Shown here one piece after another: positions 47,311 to 59,393 of a DNA stretch of 64,000 nucleotides. The position numbers and the translations under genes were made by a program. The notes under the pieces were generated by a model. It did not search any database. It had not been told where the DNA came from and was given only the letters and a program-made list of their open reading frames with translations. Each line of letters begins with the position of its first letter. Positions within the stretch are counted from its first letter, which is position 1. The stretch is from contig NC_068978.1 of NCBI RefSeq assembly GCF_016808095.1, forward strand, positions 27,725,306-27,789,305, in the 5' to 3' direction. This DNA comes from Vigna angularis (lineage: Eukaryota; Streptophyta; Magnoliopsida; Fabales; Fabaceae).

Positions 47311-50083
47311 ACTCTTTTTTCCTATTTTCTTCACAGAACACGTCGAGAAACAACAAACCAAACAAACAAAAATTTAATAACATGTTCACACAACAACGAA
47401 ATGCATGTAAAGTATTAAAGAAGAAGAAGAAGAAACCAACATGGTCTCTAGCCACGAAACAGAGCACGAAAGCTTCAAACGACTGCACCCCTCCACAAAC
47501 GAACAAGTCAAACCCTCAACGAACACGTGTCTCACCTCTCAGTGGATAGAAGCACCGAAAACGAAAAATAGATTACAAGGGAAGAGGAAAGGAACAAGGA
47601 AGGAAAAGAGAAAATGTTATATGTGATGTGGGGGGTGGAAGAGTGAAAAAGAGAATGTTGATATGTAGTGGTGTGGGGCGCGGCTGAAGTAAGAGTAAAG
47701 ACAGAAAGTTAAAAGGGAATTAAGATTTAAAAAAAAAGAAAGTTAAAAGTTTAATGGTAAAAGAAAAAATTACCTAAGGGTGTTTTTAAAAAATAAAAAA
47801 ATTGAGGAGGTGCAGGGGAGTAGGGTGTGGTGGTGTAGAGAGAAGCACTCAACTTTAATTTGGGCTTATAAACTCAAAACTCAAAATTTGACTTTGGGGT
47901 ATCAAATAGGAAATTAGGTGACAAAATTATTTTGTCATCAATATTTTAAGGTGGTGCAAATAATAAATGCAAACAAAATATGTATAGCCCAATTAAGCTC
48001 GTGTGGGCTGAAAAGCTATGAAATTAGGTTTTTACTTCATGCACCCCACAATTTCTTTCTTTCTTATTGAATCCTACAAATTTTTAAAATAACCATTTTA
48101 TGCTCTGGAAAAATGACTTCCAAATTATATATTTCAAAATATTTTCCGAACAAAGATTTTTCCAAATTTGAAATAATATTTCTGGAATAAAATTTTCTGA
48201 ACAGAATTTTGGGAATGAACTTGTTAAAATTTGATTTTCCAAACAGAATTTTCAGAATGTGTTTTGAAATAAATATTTCAGAATGAGATGTTTGGAAAAG
48301 ATTTTCCAAAACTCATAATACCTTCCGGAACACTTACATGAAATGTATTATGAAAAGATTTTTTCGAAATAAATGAAATACATTATAGAAAAATATTTTC
48401 AAAATGATATTTTTTTTCTGCATTTTTTTCTCTTCTTTTTCTTTTGTAGTGTTTTCTTCCTTCTTCTTCCTCTGCAGCATTGTGACTGTAACAATGACAA
48501 TAAAGTAGGGCATTATAGAAGATGGTTAAGTCTTTTCTTAATGTTATGGGGGTGCAGTTAATAATTCTGGAGTGCGGGAAACAATAGCCATGAAATTAAC
48601 ATATGCTTTGTTCCGTATATCACTGTCGACCACTTTTCACACCTCTACATAATACGGAAAGATCAATCTTTGCCCATGATTTGATGGGTGCTAATTTTGA
48701 AAAAGAAAAGAAAAGATAAGAAAAGGAAAACCATTGATGATCCTTTAAATGATGGAAGTGATTTTAATCAGTTTTTTTTATGCTATCATTTTATTGGATT
48801 TTCAAAATCTTTTGATTTTAATATTTTAAAATATATCAATAATTTTTTAATATATTAAAATTTAAATATTTTAAAAGCACACTAAAGAAACAATACCACA
48901 AGTTTAAGAGAAACTTTGTATCAAAGAATACATTTGTCATAAAATCACACTTGAAACTTGAAATATATAGTTTTTTTTTTTTTAGTTTTAATTGTTTTGA
49001 GAGTTTGAAGTTATTAATCTATATTTTTATTTTTAAAGAACATGTTATCTTACTCATTCAAACAATATAACATTTTTTTTTGTTATTTATCATAATTGAA
49101 ACAACATTGAAAATTTTCATGATTCTAGAATAATTCTTGACTTAATTTTTTTTAAGAGTGGATGGATTATTCTTTTTCAAATAAAAATCTCATTAGTATT
49201 TTGTAAAATTTTTTTGCGCTAAGATAGTTTTTTACATTAATTAGTAAATGACACAACTCACATTTCAGCGTCCAGTTATAAACCTTAATAAATAGTAATA
49301 AGAAGTTATTCTCACCAAAAATATCTTTAATTATATAGATATTTTAGAAAATAAGTTAGCAAGATTTTTCCAAAATCAAGAGGTCTATAAATGTCTCATT
49401 TTGTAAAATAAGATCATAGTACAATATATTAATGGATAGAGAACTCATCTTACAAACTAGTTTTTAAAGATTGAATTAAGCTAAAATTTATTTTTTAATA
49501 TTATATAAGAGTTATTTAAAGTTTATCCTAACAAAAAATTTTGTTTGTTATTATATTGTGTTACTTGCTATTAAAAATATATATGCTTCAATATAAATTT
49601 TATAAGATTAAATTGGATTTAAAATTCATTTAATAATTATACTTGAAATTATTAAAAAAGAGTTTAAAACCTCTTAGAAGTGTTCATAAGTTCAAGAACA
49701 AAAAGTAAGTTTCAATATTTTTTCTCAAGTTGTTTGTATGGGGATTGAAAGAGAAAATGTTTTCTCTTTTATCATGTTGTTCCCACGAGGTGGAGTGAGA
49801 TGAACTTGATGTTCAAAGTTCTCTTATTCTATTTTACAATATTTTGATCGGATAATTTTGAGGATCGAGTTGGATAAGAAGTTTTTTTTTTTTTTTACTT
49901 TAGTACAAACATGTTTGAATATTGTTTTTGTTTGTTTTGCATGTCAATGTTAGAATAACTTAATTCTTGAGATCAATTTTTAATAAATTCAATTTATTTC
50001 TTTTAAGATTTCATTAATTATTGATAAAAATGTATGAAATAATATCAACACAAACTTTTGATTTTTTTCATAAGTAATTTAAA

Positions 50084-50110
<27 letters not shown>
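47311..50110. other. AT-rich intergenic DNA with degenerate short repeats
   Basis: No gene is supported. 48080-48310 has many degenerate copies of TTTTCCGAACA, CAGAATTTT and related words, giving short frames on the minus strand that I regard as repeat artefacts. 47400-47620 has an A/G- and C-rich segment with short overlapping frames but no recognisable product. The remainder is plain AT-rich sequence, with a TA/AT tract at about 50089-50114. Confidence 0.55.
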
Positions 50111-50117
<7 letters not shown>

Positions 50118-51680
50118 TTTTTTGTATAAATCAACTTATGCATAAGATCATTTTAGTTTATAAAACAAAATATTTCATTTTTTTTCTAATTTTCTCTCGT
50201 AAGAAATATTGAGGAAGAAAATCACCTCAATATCATAAACTAAAGTTAATCTTGTTTTTCTTTCTTAGAAGTTTAGTAGAGAAATTTTGTCCAAACATTC
50301 TCTTGGTCAATAAAGAACACATTTTTCCATTATAATATTGTGATATGAACACTATTTTTTTTTATGGGTATATCTTATAAATTACAGGCTGCTGGAGTTG
50401 ATGTTGGTTGAACCCATGAATTTTTTATGCAAATTTTCCTGAAAAACACGTTTAACAAAGCTGTTTACAACTCTTTCCAAACAAAGAATTTCAGTTCCAA
50501 CTTTTTTTTTCACTTATGGAAAATGGTATCCTTTTCAAAAGTCTTGTTAATGGTGTGAAATCAAGTTGTAAAAGGTTAATAATTATCATTCAAAATTTCA
50601 TTAAAAGGTAATCATTAGTTTCATATAATTAATTTTAGTCAAAATGTTACATTTACCCAAAGAATAATGTATCTACATTAAATTTATATTCTTGAAATCA
50701 ATTTTTGTTAGTGAACCATATTAGATAACACCAACTTTCCTTGATTTTCAAATGAACCTTGATTTTAATTTCTTAATCAAAATAAAAAATTGAAAAATTA
50801 TTATTATTTTTGTTTTGACTTTGAAAGGGAAATTAGAATCAATTATGAAAGAATGGAATCTAGTCTAAACATGTATTAAATATACGATAGATCCAGACTT
50901 TATGAACGGAAAATTAGTTTATTATTTTCAGATTAGTTAATCTAATCTAATGTTTTTTTAAAGAGAATAAATTTGAGTTTTAAAATTTATGAAAAAAATT
51001 GAAAAGAAAGTCTGTAAGAAAGAGGTTGTTATGTGCTATATTAAATTACTGCTTCACTCCGTTTATACATTTTTTTTTCATTGTTTAATCATGATAACCA
51101 GAAACTTTGACTTCATAATTGGATCTGGAGGCAACTTTTTGTACAAACTTATTGACTATCGGAATGCTTATAGAAATTTTTGAGAATACCTTTTTTTTTA
51201 TCATAAATTAAAATGATTTGATGTATAATTAAAATTCTAATTATTTTTATAAATTAACAGCATGGTCTTTCAGAAACCAAAGAATTTGGATATTTATTAA
51301 GAGAAAACATTTTAAACACGAAAATGAAGTCTCATGTGTTTGACAAGATGCATTATATCTATATTCTAAAATTAACACTCGTGGAAGGCAATTTTTAACA
51401 TCTATTATGAGATTCTTCTTCCTCATTATTTTCCAGCTTTTATTCTAAGACTTGGACGCAACAACTTCAAGGAAAGTTTATGCTTATGATGACCAAAATG
51501 TAAAAGGAGAGGAAACTCGATAAATTATTTTTTTGTGTAAAACTTTATCTTTCAACATTATTTTGCTAGATCGAGTTAAACTTAATTCTTTATTTTACTA
51601 TCATAATTCATATTAAAAATTTATTTGAGATGAAGAGACATATATTTTTTAATTAGTTCTATAAATCCAATTACAAAATT
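50110..51680. repeat. TNL-flanking duplicated block, copy C (no TNL beside it)
   Basis: The block shared with 10490-11905 plus 17178-17560 and with 34400-35560 appears here in its most complete form: CAACTTATGCATAAGATC, TATTGAGGAAGAAAATCACC, ACCCATGAATTTTTTATGCAA, AGATTAGTTAATCTAATCTAATG, then GACTTGGACGCAACAACTTCAAGG and GATGACCAAAATGTAAAAG near 51450-51510. No TNL exon follows on either side. It serves as the reference for the empty sites of the hAT and LTR-like insertions. Confidence 0.75.
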
Positions 51681-51763
51681 TAAGCTTACGATATATGGAT
51701 TCTTTTACTAATTTTAACAATCTGTTTTGACTTAAAAATCATAAAAAATATTAAAAAATTTTG

Positions 51764-51874
51764 AAATCCAAATCTTTTTTTATCAGGTATTAACTTAGAA
51801 CCACACGCATCCAAAGCACCTTTTACTAAAATCAATGTAATTGTATGTAAACCAAGAGCAATAGCATGATGAAC
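51764..51874 (-). pseudogene. psaB: nuclear copy of chloroplast psaB, part 2
   Basis: The minus strand encodes [19 protein letters not shown], then [14 protein letters not shown]. This is the photosystem I P700 apoprotein A2 sequence (family: ALDARGSKLMPDKKDFGY) with nuclear-type substitutions such as Arg to Cys. Homology fades at about 51764. It continues the fragment at 59837-60358; the two halves were parted by the Copia element between them. It is a plastid DNA insertion (NUPT), not a working gene. Confidence 0.85.
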
Positions 51875-52318
51875 TATTGGAACGAGCCCAGTACTGTGCA
51901 CTTAGAATCTTGATGGCCCAATATCTCTGCTGGCCCATGAGGCTTATTATTCTGAGAATGGGATGCATGCGTGGCATAATACGGTAAATGAAAAGATTGA
52001 AAGAGAGAGAAGGGCGCGACAGAGAGCGAGAGGCGATGGAGAGAGAAGAGGCCGGCGGCTCCTTCGATGGCGCTCCGAGACGGTGGTGGCCGGTGATCCA
52101 GAAGAAGAAAATATAGATCGGAAAACGGTGAGTAAAGAAAACTTATCCTTTCTTTATTCTGATTAATATGTAAAGTCTGTATACAATGGCATAGGGAAAA
52201 ACGGGGGGAAGGAACCCTATATATAGGGTTCCATGGAAGAAGGGAAAAAACATAAAGAACACCTAAAATAAGGTAACTGTTGAAAGACAGTTAAGAGAAT
52301 CAAAAGTGATTCTCAATA
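51875..52318 (-). repeat. 3' LTR of the minus-strand Copia
   Basis: About 444 bp, partner of 59394-59836. It contains a GC-rich stretch (GAGCGAGAGGCGATGG, GGCCGGCGGCTCC) that stands out against the AT-rich surroundings. Confidence 0.9.
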
Positions 52319-52326
52319 GCCTCCCC

Positions 52327-52720
52327 TCAAGCTGGACAGTGTATGTTTACCAGTCCAAGCTTGGGGATAATGGTTCCAAACTTGACGCGATGCGAAAATT
52401 TCGTGAAGATATCAGCAAGCTGTTCTTCGGATCGGACGGGGAGAAGATGTAAGAGGCGCTCCTGGAGTTTTTCACGGACCACATGACAATCAAGCTCTAT
52501 GTGCTTGGTTCTTTCGTGGAAGCTTTGGTTGTGGGCTTTGTGGCGAGCCGATTTGTTGTCGCAATACAAAACAGGAACCCCAGATTCTTCAATTTGAAGG
52601 TCTTGCAGAAGATAATGGAGCCACTGTATTTCGCATACAGTGGTAGCAAGAGCCCTGTACTTTACTTCAGTGGAAGATCTGGAAACAGTCTTCTGCTTCT
52701 TAGATTTCCAGGAAATGAGT
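52327..52720 (-). pseudogene. Copia RNase H end
   Basis: The minus strand gives, across a frame change near 52700, a SWKSKKQKTVSRSS block, CEIQWLHYLLQDLQI, then YCDNKSARHKAHNQSFHERT, KHIELDCHVVREKL and LADIFTK. These are the final Copia RNase H blocks. The shift separates them from the long pol frame upstream at 54983-52662. A single small indel near 52700 is enough to explain it. Confidence 0.85.
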
Positions 52721-54983
52721 GACGATCCAAGGAAAACACAAAACCCGTAGTGGATCTCCTTATGTTAGGACAAGTGGCCCAGTCGGAGTCGCTAAAAGCC
52801 TTTAGTTGTTTGGGAGATTCAGCTGCAAAGAATAAACCTTCAGAAGGTGAGGACTTTATATATCTTAAAATATGTTGAACAGCCTGATAATGATAATGAG
52901 TAGGTTTTTGCATAAATTGACTGAGAAGATTGACAGTAAAACATAAATCAGGCCTAGTATTAGTAAGATAGAGTAACTTCCCTATCAATCTTCTATATGA
53001 TTCAGGATTGGTCAGATAGTTATCCTCTTTGTATAGAGTGCTAGTGTCCTTTAAAAAGGGAGTAGAAGAAGGCTTGCAACCTTGCATCCCTGTTTCCTCA
53101 AATATGTCCAGGGCATACTTCCTCTGACACAAATGAATTCCCTTCTTGGATCTTGCCACTTCAAGTCCAAGGAAGTATTTAAGCTCTCCAATGTTCTTAA
53201 TACGAAACCTTTTGTGCAAAAGTTCTTTAATGTAGTTAATTTCTTCCATAGAATTTCCTGCTAACACAATATCATCCACATATACAAGTAGAGCAGTAAA
53301 ACCAGTAGCAGTTCTTTTGGTAAACAATGAGTGATCAGATTTGGATTGACTGTAATTAACAGATATAAGGAAAGCAGATAACTTCTCAAACCACTGCCTA
53401 CTGGCTTGCTTTAATCCATATAAAGATTTAGTTAGCTTACAAACCAAACCTTCTTTACTAGTGTCCATACCTGGAGGTAATTGTATATAGACCTCTTCAT
53501 TCAAATCTCCATGTAGAAAAGCATTATCAACATCAAGTTGTTGTAAAAACCAATTGTTGGAAGCAGCAAGAGCAATAAGAAGTCTAACAGTAGTAAGCTT
53601 AGCTACAGGGGCAAATGTGTCAAGATAGTCTATTCCTTCCTGTTGGGTATAACCCTTGGCAACTAATCGGGCTTTATGTCTCTCAATACTACCATCCGCT
53701 TTGTATTTAATTTTGTACACCCATTTGCACCTTATGGGGAATTTTCCAGGGGGTAATTGAGTTAGGATCCAAGTATTATTTTCTTCTAAAGCTTTGATTT
53801 CCTTATCCATAGCTTCTTTCCATTCAGCCTTGGTTTTAGCTTCAGTATAGGATTGTGGTTCTTTGTTATTAGTAATAGTCATGATATATTTTGAGTATTT
53901 CTTAGACAGATTGTCGCAATTTAACACATTATTTATAGGGTAGGCAGTTTTAAGAGTATTTTTAATGGATAAAGATTGATGAACCTGATGGACATAGTCT
54001 TTTAGGTAGTCAGGAGTCTTTCTAAGCCTGTTGGATCTTCTGCTTATATGATTCTCTTGATCTTCAGTGTCGTTATTGTTGTCTCTGTTAATAGAGGCTT
54101 GTTCCTGTCTTTCCTGGTCATCAGACTCATCATTTCTATCTTCAGTCAAAGGATAAGAGTCCTTTAGAAGATCAATGAGAGATTCAGTTTTCTCTTCATT
54201 GCTGGCAGTGTCCTGTCTGTCTTCTTGCAAGTTGTTGTAAGGAAAGACATTTTCATAAAAGATAACATTTCTGCTTATGAATAACTCTTTAGTATTTAAA
54301 TCTAAAACAGTATAACCTTTGACACCACTCTTATAACCTAGAAAAACACCTTTCATTGCTCTGGAATGAAGTTTGTTTCTGCTATTTTCAAGAGTAGAAG
54401 CAAAGCATAGACACTCAAAAACCTTAAGATCTATATAAGCAAGAGATTTATCATAGAGCATGTCATAGGGAGTTTTGTTGTTGAGAATATGTGAAGGCAT
54501 TCTATTTATTAAAAAAACAGTGTGCCCAACAGCATATGACCAATAAGCTTTAGGTATGTTTGATTGGAATAGAAGACTGCGTGTAACATTAAGTATATGA
54601 CGATGTTTTCTTTCAACAATAGAATTTTGTTGAGGTGTCTCAACACAACTGTTTTGATGATTAATACCATGTAAATTATAGAAACTTTCACATTTAAACT
54701 CTGGTCCATTGTCAGAATTGATGTTCTTAACCATCTTATTAAATTGGTTCTTGATTTTAATCACAAAATTTTGTAATAAATCTCTCGTTTGTCCTTTATT
54801 GTTCATTAGGAAAATCCACGTGTGTCTAGTATAGTCATCAACAATCGTGAGGAAATATCTATGACCATGAACAGAAATAGTATTTAGAGGTCCCCATATG
54901 TCACAGTGTATAATTTCAAAGCTTTCATTAGTAGCAAAAATACTCTTAGGAAAATGTAACTTGTGTTGTTTGACAAATGGCAA
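52662..54983 (-). pseudogene. Copia pol: integrase, reverse transcriptase, start of RNase H
   Basis: An open frame of 773 codons. The integrase core has IHCDIWGPL, NSDNGPEF and ETPQQNSIVERKHR, where DDE family members normally show Asp, Asp and Glu; all three are present. RT has RCKWVYKIKYKADG, FLHGDLNEEVYIQLPPG, LYGLKQASRQW and LVYVDDIVLAG, followed by YFLGLEVARS and the first RNase H block (SDSDWATCPNIRRSTTGF). The frame ends after a shift near 52700. Upstream it joins, after another break near 54983-55030, to the integrase zinc-finger part. Enzymatically plausible except for the breaks. Confidence 0.9.
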
Positions 54984-55027
54984 GTATCACAAACAAAATT
55001 ATCATCAGCTTTGATATATGAAAAACT

Positions 55028-56593
55028 TTAACATATGTGTTTCATAGTCTTATGTCCTGGGTGCCCTAGTCTAAGATGCCACAGGTTAACATCAATATTC
55101 TTACAGGAGAAAACACCTTTTGAGATATTGTGTAGGTAATAGAGCCCATTCCATGATTTAGCATATCCAATCGTCCTCAAAGTATGATTTTCCTTGATCT
55201 GACAATGCTTAGAAGAAAAAGTTAGGCTGCAATTCATATCCTTGATAAAACAAAAATCTGGTATATAGAGAACATTGAAAATAGTAAAATCTTTGGCAAA
55301 CTGTACAGTTCCAGCATGTTCAGCAATTAGTATAGTGTTGTTTGGTAGTTTTATAGAAATTGGTTTGATCTTGTAGAAGGTAATAAAATTTTTTTTACTG
55401 TGAGTGACATGGTCAGTAGCACCAGTATCAACAATTCAAGAAAACATACCTTGTTCATTCTCAGTTTCATTTCTTTGAACCTGATTGATATTGTGTGTGG
55501 GGGTTTCATCTATTCTGTCTATCATTTTGAGGAGTTTGTGCATCTGTTCTGGTGTGAGAGAATTGAAACTATTTCCATTGCTGATTTTTTGAATTTTTTG
55601 GGCTTCTTCAGAGTCAGGGTTGTTCTGGCAAACATTAGCAGTCATCCATTCATTTCTTTTGTCTTCCTTTTTGTACCAAGGAGGATATCCGTGTTTGGAA
55701 TAACATTCATCTATGGTATGGTTCATTTTGTTACAGTAAGAACATTGTTTTCCATAATTGGGATTTCTTCCCCTTCCTCTACCTTGACCACGAAACCCAG
55801 TTCCCCTTCCTTGGTTCTCAACACTTCTTCCTTGATTTTTTAAATTTTGGTCTGGTTTCCACTAACCATTTCTTCCTGCGACATTAGCTAGAGTTTTAGC
55901 CTCTGTAGAGATTTGTTTTTCTTGCCTTTCTTGTTGGATAATGAGAGAAAAGACACGGTTAACATTGGGAAGAGGGTCCATCAAGAGTATCTGTGTCTTG
56001 ACAGTGTTGTAAGAATCGTTTAAACCTTTCAGAAAGCATATTACATGCTCGACCTCTCTGTATTTCAAAGAAATTCTGGATAAATCGCAGCTGCATGGAG
56101 TGGCACAAATGCAAGTGGGTATAGGCCTTAAAGACTCAAGTTCCTCCCACAATATTTTTAAATCTGTGAAAAATTGACTCACCCCCCTTTCACCTTGTCG
56201 GATGGAATGTATTTCTTGCAATAAGTCAGAGATTTTGAAGTAATCTTCCTTAGAAAACCTTTCTTTGAGCTCATCCCATAGCTCTTTAGCCTCCTCAATG
56301 TAAATCACGCTTTCGGCAATGTGGGGGGACAAAGTTTTCATTATCCAGGATAAAATCATAACGTTGCATCTCTCCCAGGCGTCATAGGCAGGGTCACTTT
56401 CTTGAGGTCTCTTTATGGAACCATCAATAAACTTCACTTTATTCTTTGACAGTAAGGCTCTCCTTAAGCTCCTGCTCCACGATGAGTAATTGTTTTCGTT
56501 TAACACTTGAGTGATTAGAGTGAGCCCAGGATTTTCTCCTGGGTGCAAATAGTAGGGACTGGCTGGGTTAGTTGCTGGTTCGAATTGTTCCAT
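55028..56593 (-). pseudogene. Copia gag, protease and integrase N-terminus, broken
   Basis: Gag runs 56593-55862 (MEQFEPATNPASPYYLHPG, then NENNYSSWSRSLRRALLSKN, the UBN2-type domain). A TAG interrupts it just before a Gly/Arg-rich run and the zinc knuckle CSYCNKMNHTIDECY. From 55726 to 55436 the frame continues, a stop intervenes, then the protease motif IVDTGATDHVTHS (about 55440-55400), and later NLWHLRLGHPGHKTMKHIC (HHCC zinc finger of integrase, 55100-55030). At least three stops or shifts are visible, so no full polyprotein can be made. Confidence 0.85.
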
Positions 56594-57177
56594 GGTGGAA
56601 GAAAGAAACCACCAGGAGGGCCCAAGAAACAGTCAAGAACAATAAGAGGGATGAACGGAAGCAGAGCAGGTACTTAGATGTAACACCCTAATATTTTAAA
56701 GGGTATTACTGATAGTAGAGACTAAATTAATTTGATATCTTCTATAAACAATCAAACTTTATTTCAATTCTTCCAAAGTATAATACCAAACTTACGAACT
56801 TCAAACAATATAGTCTTCACCACGTAACATAAATTAAACATTTCAACTTATAAGTTTTACACCACATAATTTTTACAATACAAATTTATTCTTTTTACAA
56901 AATATCCCTGAAAGTTTTTCCCAGCATCTCTCTCATCTCTAACTTTTTCAATCGCATCTGCAACATTATCTATTCACATATAACATGAGTTATATGATCA
57001 TACCATAAAAAAATAAGGGTAAGCCAACCATATCATATAAATCATTAAACTTGTAATAAAAATATTTCAATCATGTATTTCTGCAATTGATAAAATATCA
57101 TTATCCCAATGTCATTAATTCATCATTATCAAAATCATCTTCCTCATTTTCATAAACCTTACAAGTGTACCATGCTT

Positions 57178-57350
57178 ACTCACGAAGCCTTATGGTCAGA
57201 CCGCTCTCTGCCTGCTTCCTTAAGCCTCACCTGTATACTATGTCTTACTTTCTGAAGCCTTATGGTCAGACCTCTCTCTGCCTGCTTCTATAAAACTTTG
57301 AATCATATATTTATGTCAAAGCCTTATGGTCAAACCACTTTCTGCCTGCT
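57178..57350. repeat. three-copy direct repeat
   Basis: GAAGCCTTATGGTCAGACC followed by a CTCTCTGCCTGCTTC-type word recurs at about 57186, 57255 and 57318 (the third starts AAAGCCTTATGGTCAAACC). Spacing is about 65-70 bp. The unit starts with GAAGC and ends with GCTTC, so it can fold back on itself. Confidence 0.75.
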
Positions 57351-58426
57351 TTCATAAACCTCAGGTGTTACTTTGCTCATATCAAGCTCTCATGGTATAA
57401 ATCGCACATACTACTCCTCGTAGTAAACATCATTTCATAAGCAATGATTTCTTATATCCACTCCAACATTTCATCAAATCAACATTTCATACCCTCTTAT
57501 CCACTCCAACATTTCATCAAATCAACAATTCATAACCTCTTATCCGCATAACTCAATCATGTTCATTCTTTAATCATAATTTGACAATAACCTATTTTGG
57601 TGTCAATAAATTAAACATATTGTTAGATATCATACTTCATATTATAAACTCATTTTGACCATAACGAGTATAACTCAACATATTTTCACCAATCAAAGAT
57701 TCATAGATCAGTCAAAACATTTCAACATATCTTAGCAACTCATATTAAAGTCTAAGTTCAATGTAACGATAAATAAAATATATATGAAGTTTTTACCATG
57801 ATAACTTTATGCATCTACATTCAACTTGTTTTATTTTATTTTCATCCTATTATAGATCTTTCTTTACCCCAATTGGTCACCGGAGAGGACCCATATGTCT
57901 GAACGCATCAAACTCACCTTCGACGCCAGCACATATGACTAGTCACAACTGACTGGACCAGGCCAGGGCTGCTCTATGATCAGGGATGTGCCAACTCAGG
58001 TTTTTAAGGTTCCTCTATCCTACCAACAAAGGGAGGCCCTCAATAATTAACAATTTATTTATTTATCTACCTTGTTCTCTTATGCTCTAAATCTAATATG
58101 CCAAATTTTAATATTTTTACTTCCTCTCACAACAACCTCAAACAGTATCTGTATATCTATTTAATAACCATATACAAACTATTACAGAACCCTTACTCCA
58201 GACCTTCCAACAAGATCAATTTCAGCCAACAAGCTCATTCAAAACAGATTAAATTCATCACATCACAACATGTACAATTTAACAGTTTCAGTTATAACAC
58301 TCAATATAATAAAAGTCATAAAACAGTTTCGCAAGAGAACACCAGTTCAACATTCGTATATTTATAAATTCATACAAAAATAATTAGTTGCTCTTACCAT
58401 CAAAATAATATTAATATAAAAATTCA

Positions 58427-58865
58427 GGGGAAACAAGAAGTTGAATCTGGCGTAGCCGGTTAGACAACTTTTCATCCTTCCAGAAAGATGCAATAAAAAG
58501 AATAGATAAAACAATAAAATTTCTGGGGAAACAAGAAGTTGAATCTGGCAAAGCCGGTTAGACAACTTCACATCCTTCCAAAAATACAATATAAATAAGA
58601 AATAACAAGTATGGGGAAACAAGAAGTTGAATCTGGCAGAGCCGGTTAGACAACTTCTCATCCTTCCAGAAATATAATATAAAGATATAAGAAACAACAA
58701 AAGCTTTGGGGAAACAAGAAGTTGAATATGGCAGAACCAGTTAGACAACTTCTCGTCCTTCCAAAAATACAATATAAAGATATAAGAAACAACCAAAGCT
58801 TTGGGGAAACAAGAAGTTGAATCTGGCAGAGCCGGTTAGACAACTTCTCGTCCTTCCAAAAAAAT
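58427..58865. repeat. five-copy tandem repeat with internal hairpin
   Basis: Copies begin GGGGAAACAAGAAGTTGAAT at 58427, 58525, 58613, 58708 and 58803, with spacings of 98, 88, 95 and 95 bp. Every unit contains GAAGTTG...TGGC...GCCGG...CAACTTC (the fourth with an A for G in the GCCGG arm), which can form a stem-loop, followed by a conserved TCCTTCCA and a variable AT-rich tail. Minus-strand open frames across the array are a by-product of the repeats. Confidence 0.9.
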
Positions 58866-59393
58866 ACAAAAGAAACAAATAAATATTCTCATTCAAAATT
58901 CAAGACCATACAGCAACAAAATACTACATATTCAAGATTTAGGATTAGAGACAAGCAAAGTATAAGAGTGGCTTCCCTTACCTCTATTACAGACTTAATC
59001 TCCTCGCTCTCTGAAAACTTCCAGAATATCCCCTTTGCAATTAGAAATTCTTCCAACTCTCTTCTCTCAACATTTTTCTAAGTTCTTTGGTGTAAATTTT
59101 TAGCCTCCCCCTTGGCTATTTATAGTAAAAAAATTTACTATTCATTTTTACTATTCATTTTTACTATTCATTTTTTTATTCATTTTACTATTACAAAAAT
59201 AATTTTTTATTTGCAAATTGGTGAATTCTGATCTCAAAGCTATGTGTAACACTTATCCTTTCCAAAAATATTTTTTTTACTATTCACTTTTTACTATTCA
59301 CAATTTACTATTCAGTAATTATTATTATTTTTTATCTAGTATATAACTTACAAATATTTTCAAGGATCTTACATTAGACCTGCTCTGATACCA

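Larger units (their letters stand above)
56679..59373. mobile_element. 2.7-kb LTR-like non-coding insertion nested in the Copia
   Basis: It begins TGTAACACCCTAAT and ends GATCTTACA, with TTAGA at 56674-56678 and 59374-59378. TG...CA ends and a 5-bp duplication suggest a retrotransposon LTR, a solo LTR or a non-coding (LARD-like) element. It contains no gag or pol frame. Its termini resemble those of the element at 11906-17172 (TGTAACATCCC...TCTTACA), but the interiors differ. It carries two tandem repeat arrays (57178-57350 and 58427-58865) and TTACTATTCATTTTT repeats near 59130-59300. Confidence 0.75.

Noticed and set aside
47306..47626. Overlapping short frames near 47.4 kb
   Set aside because: No homology recognised, frames overlap on both strands, and there is no promoter or splice support.
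48064..48309. 81-codon minus-strand frame
   Set aside because: It lies in degenerate short repeats (TTTTCCGAACA-type words). The low-complexity Asn/Lys/Ile/Phe-rich product matches repeat content, not a protein family.
51963..52166. 67-codon Arg/Glu-rich frame, repeated at 59482-59685
   Set aside because: It lies in the two Copia LTRs and is repeated because the LTRs are; it is not a gene.
58362..58843. Minus-strand frames of 61-144 codons with repeated hydrophobic peptides
   Set aside because: They are read through the five-unit tandem repeat, whose unit length is not a multiple of three throughout; the peptides follow from the repeat.
57178..58865. CRISPR-like repeat array
   Set aside because: Plant nuclear DNA; the units are long (88-98 bp) with diverged AT tails and no unique spacers of uniform size.
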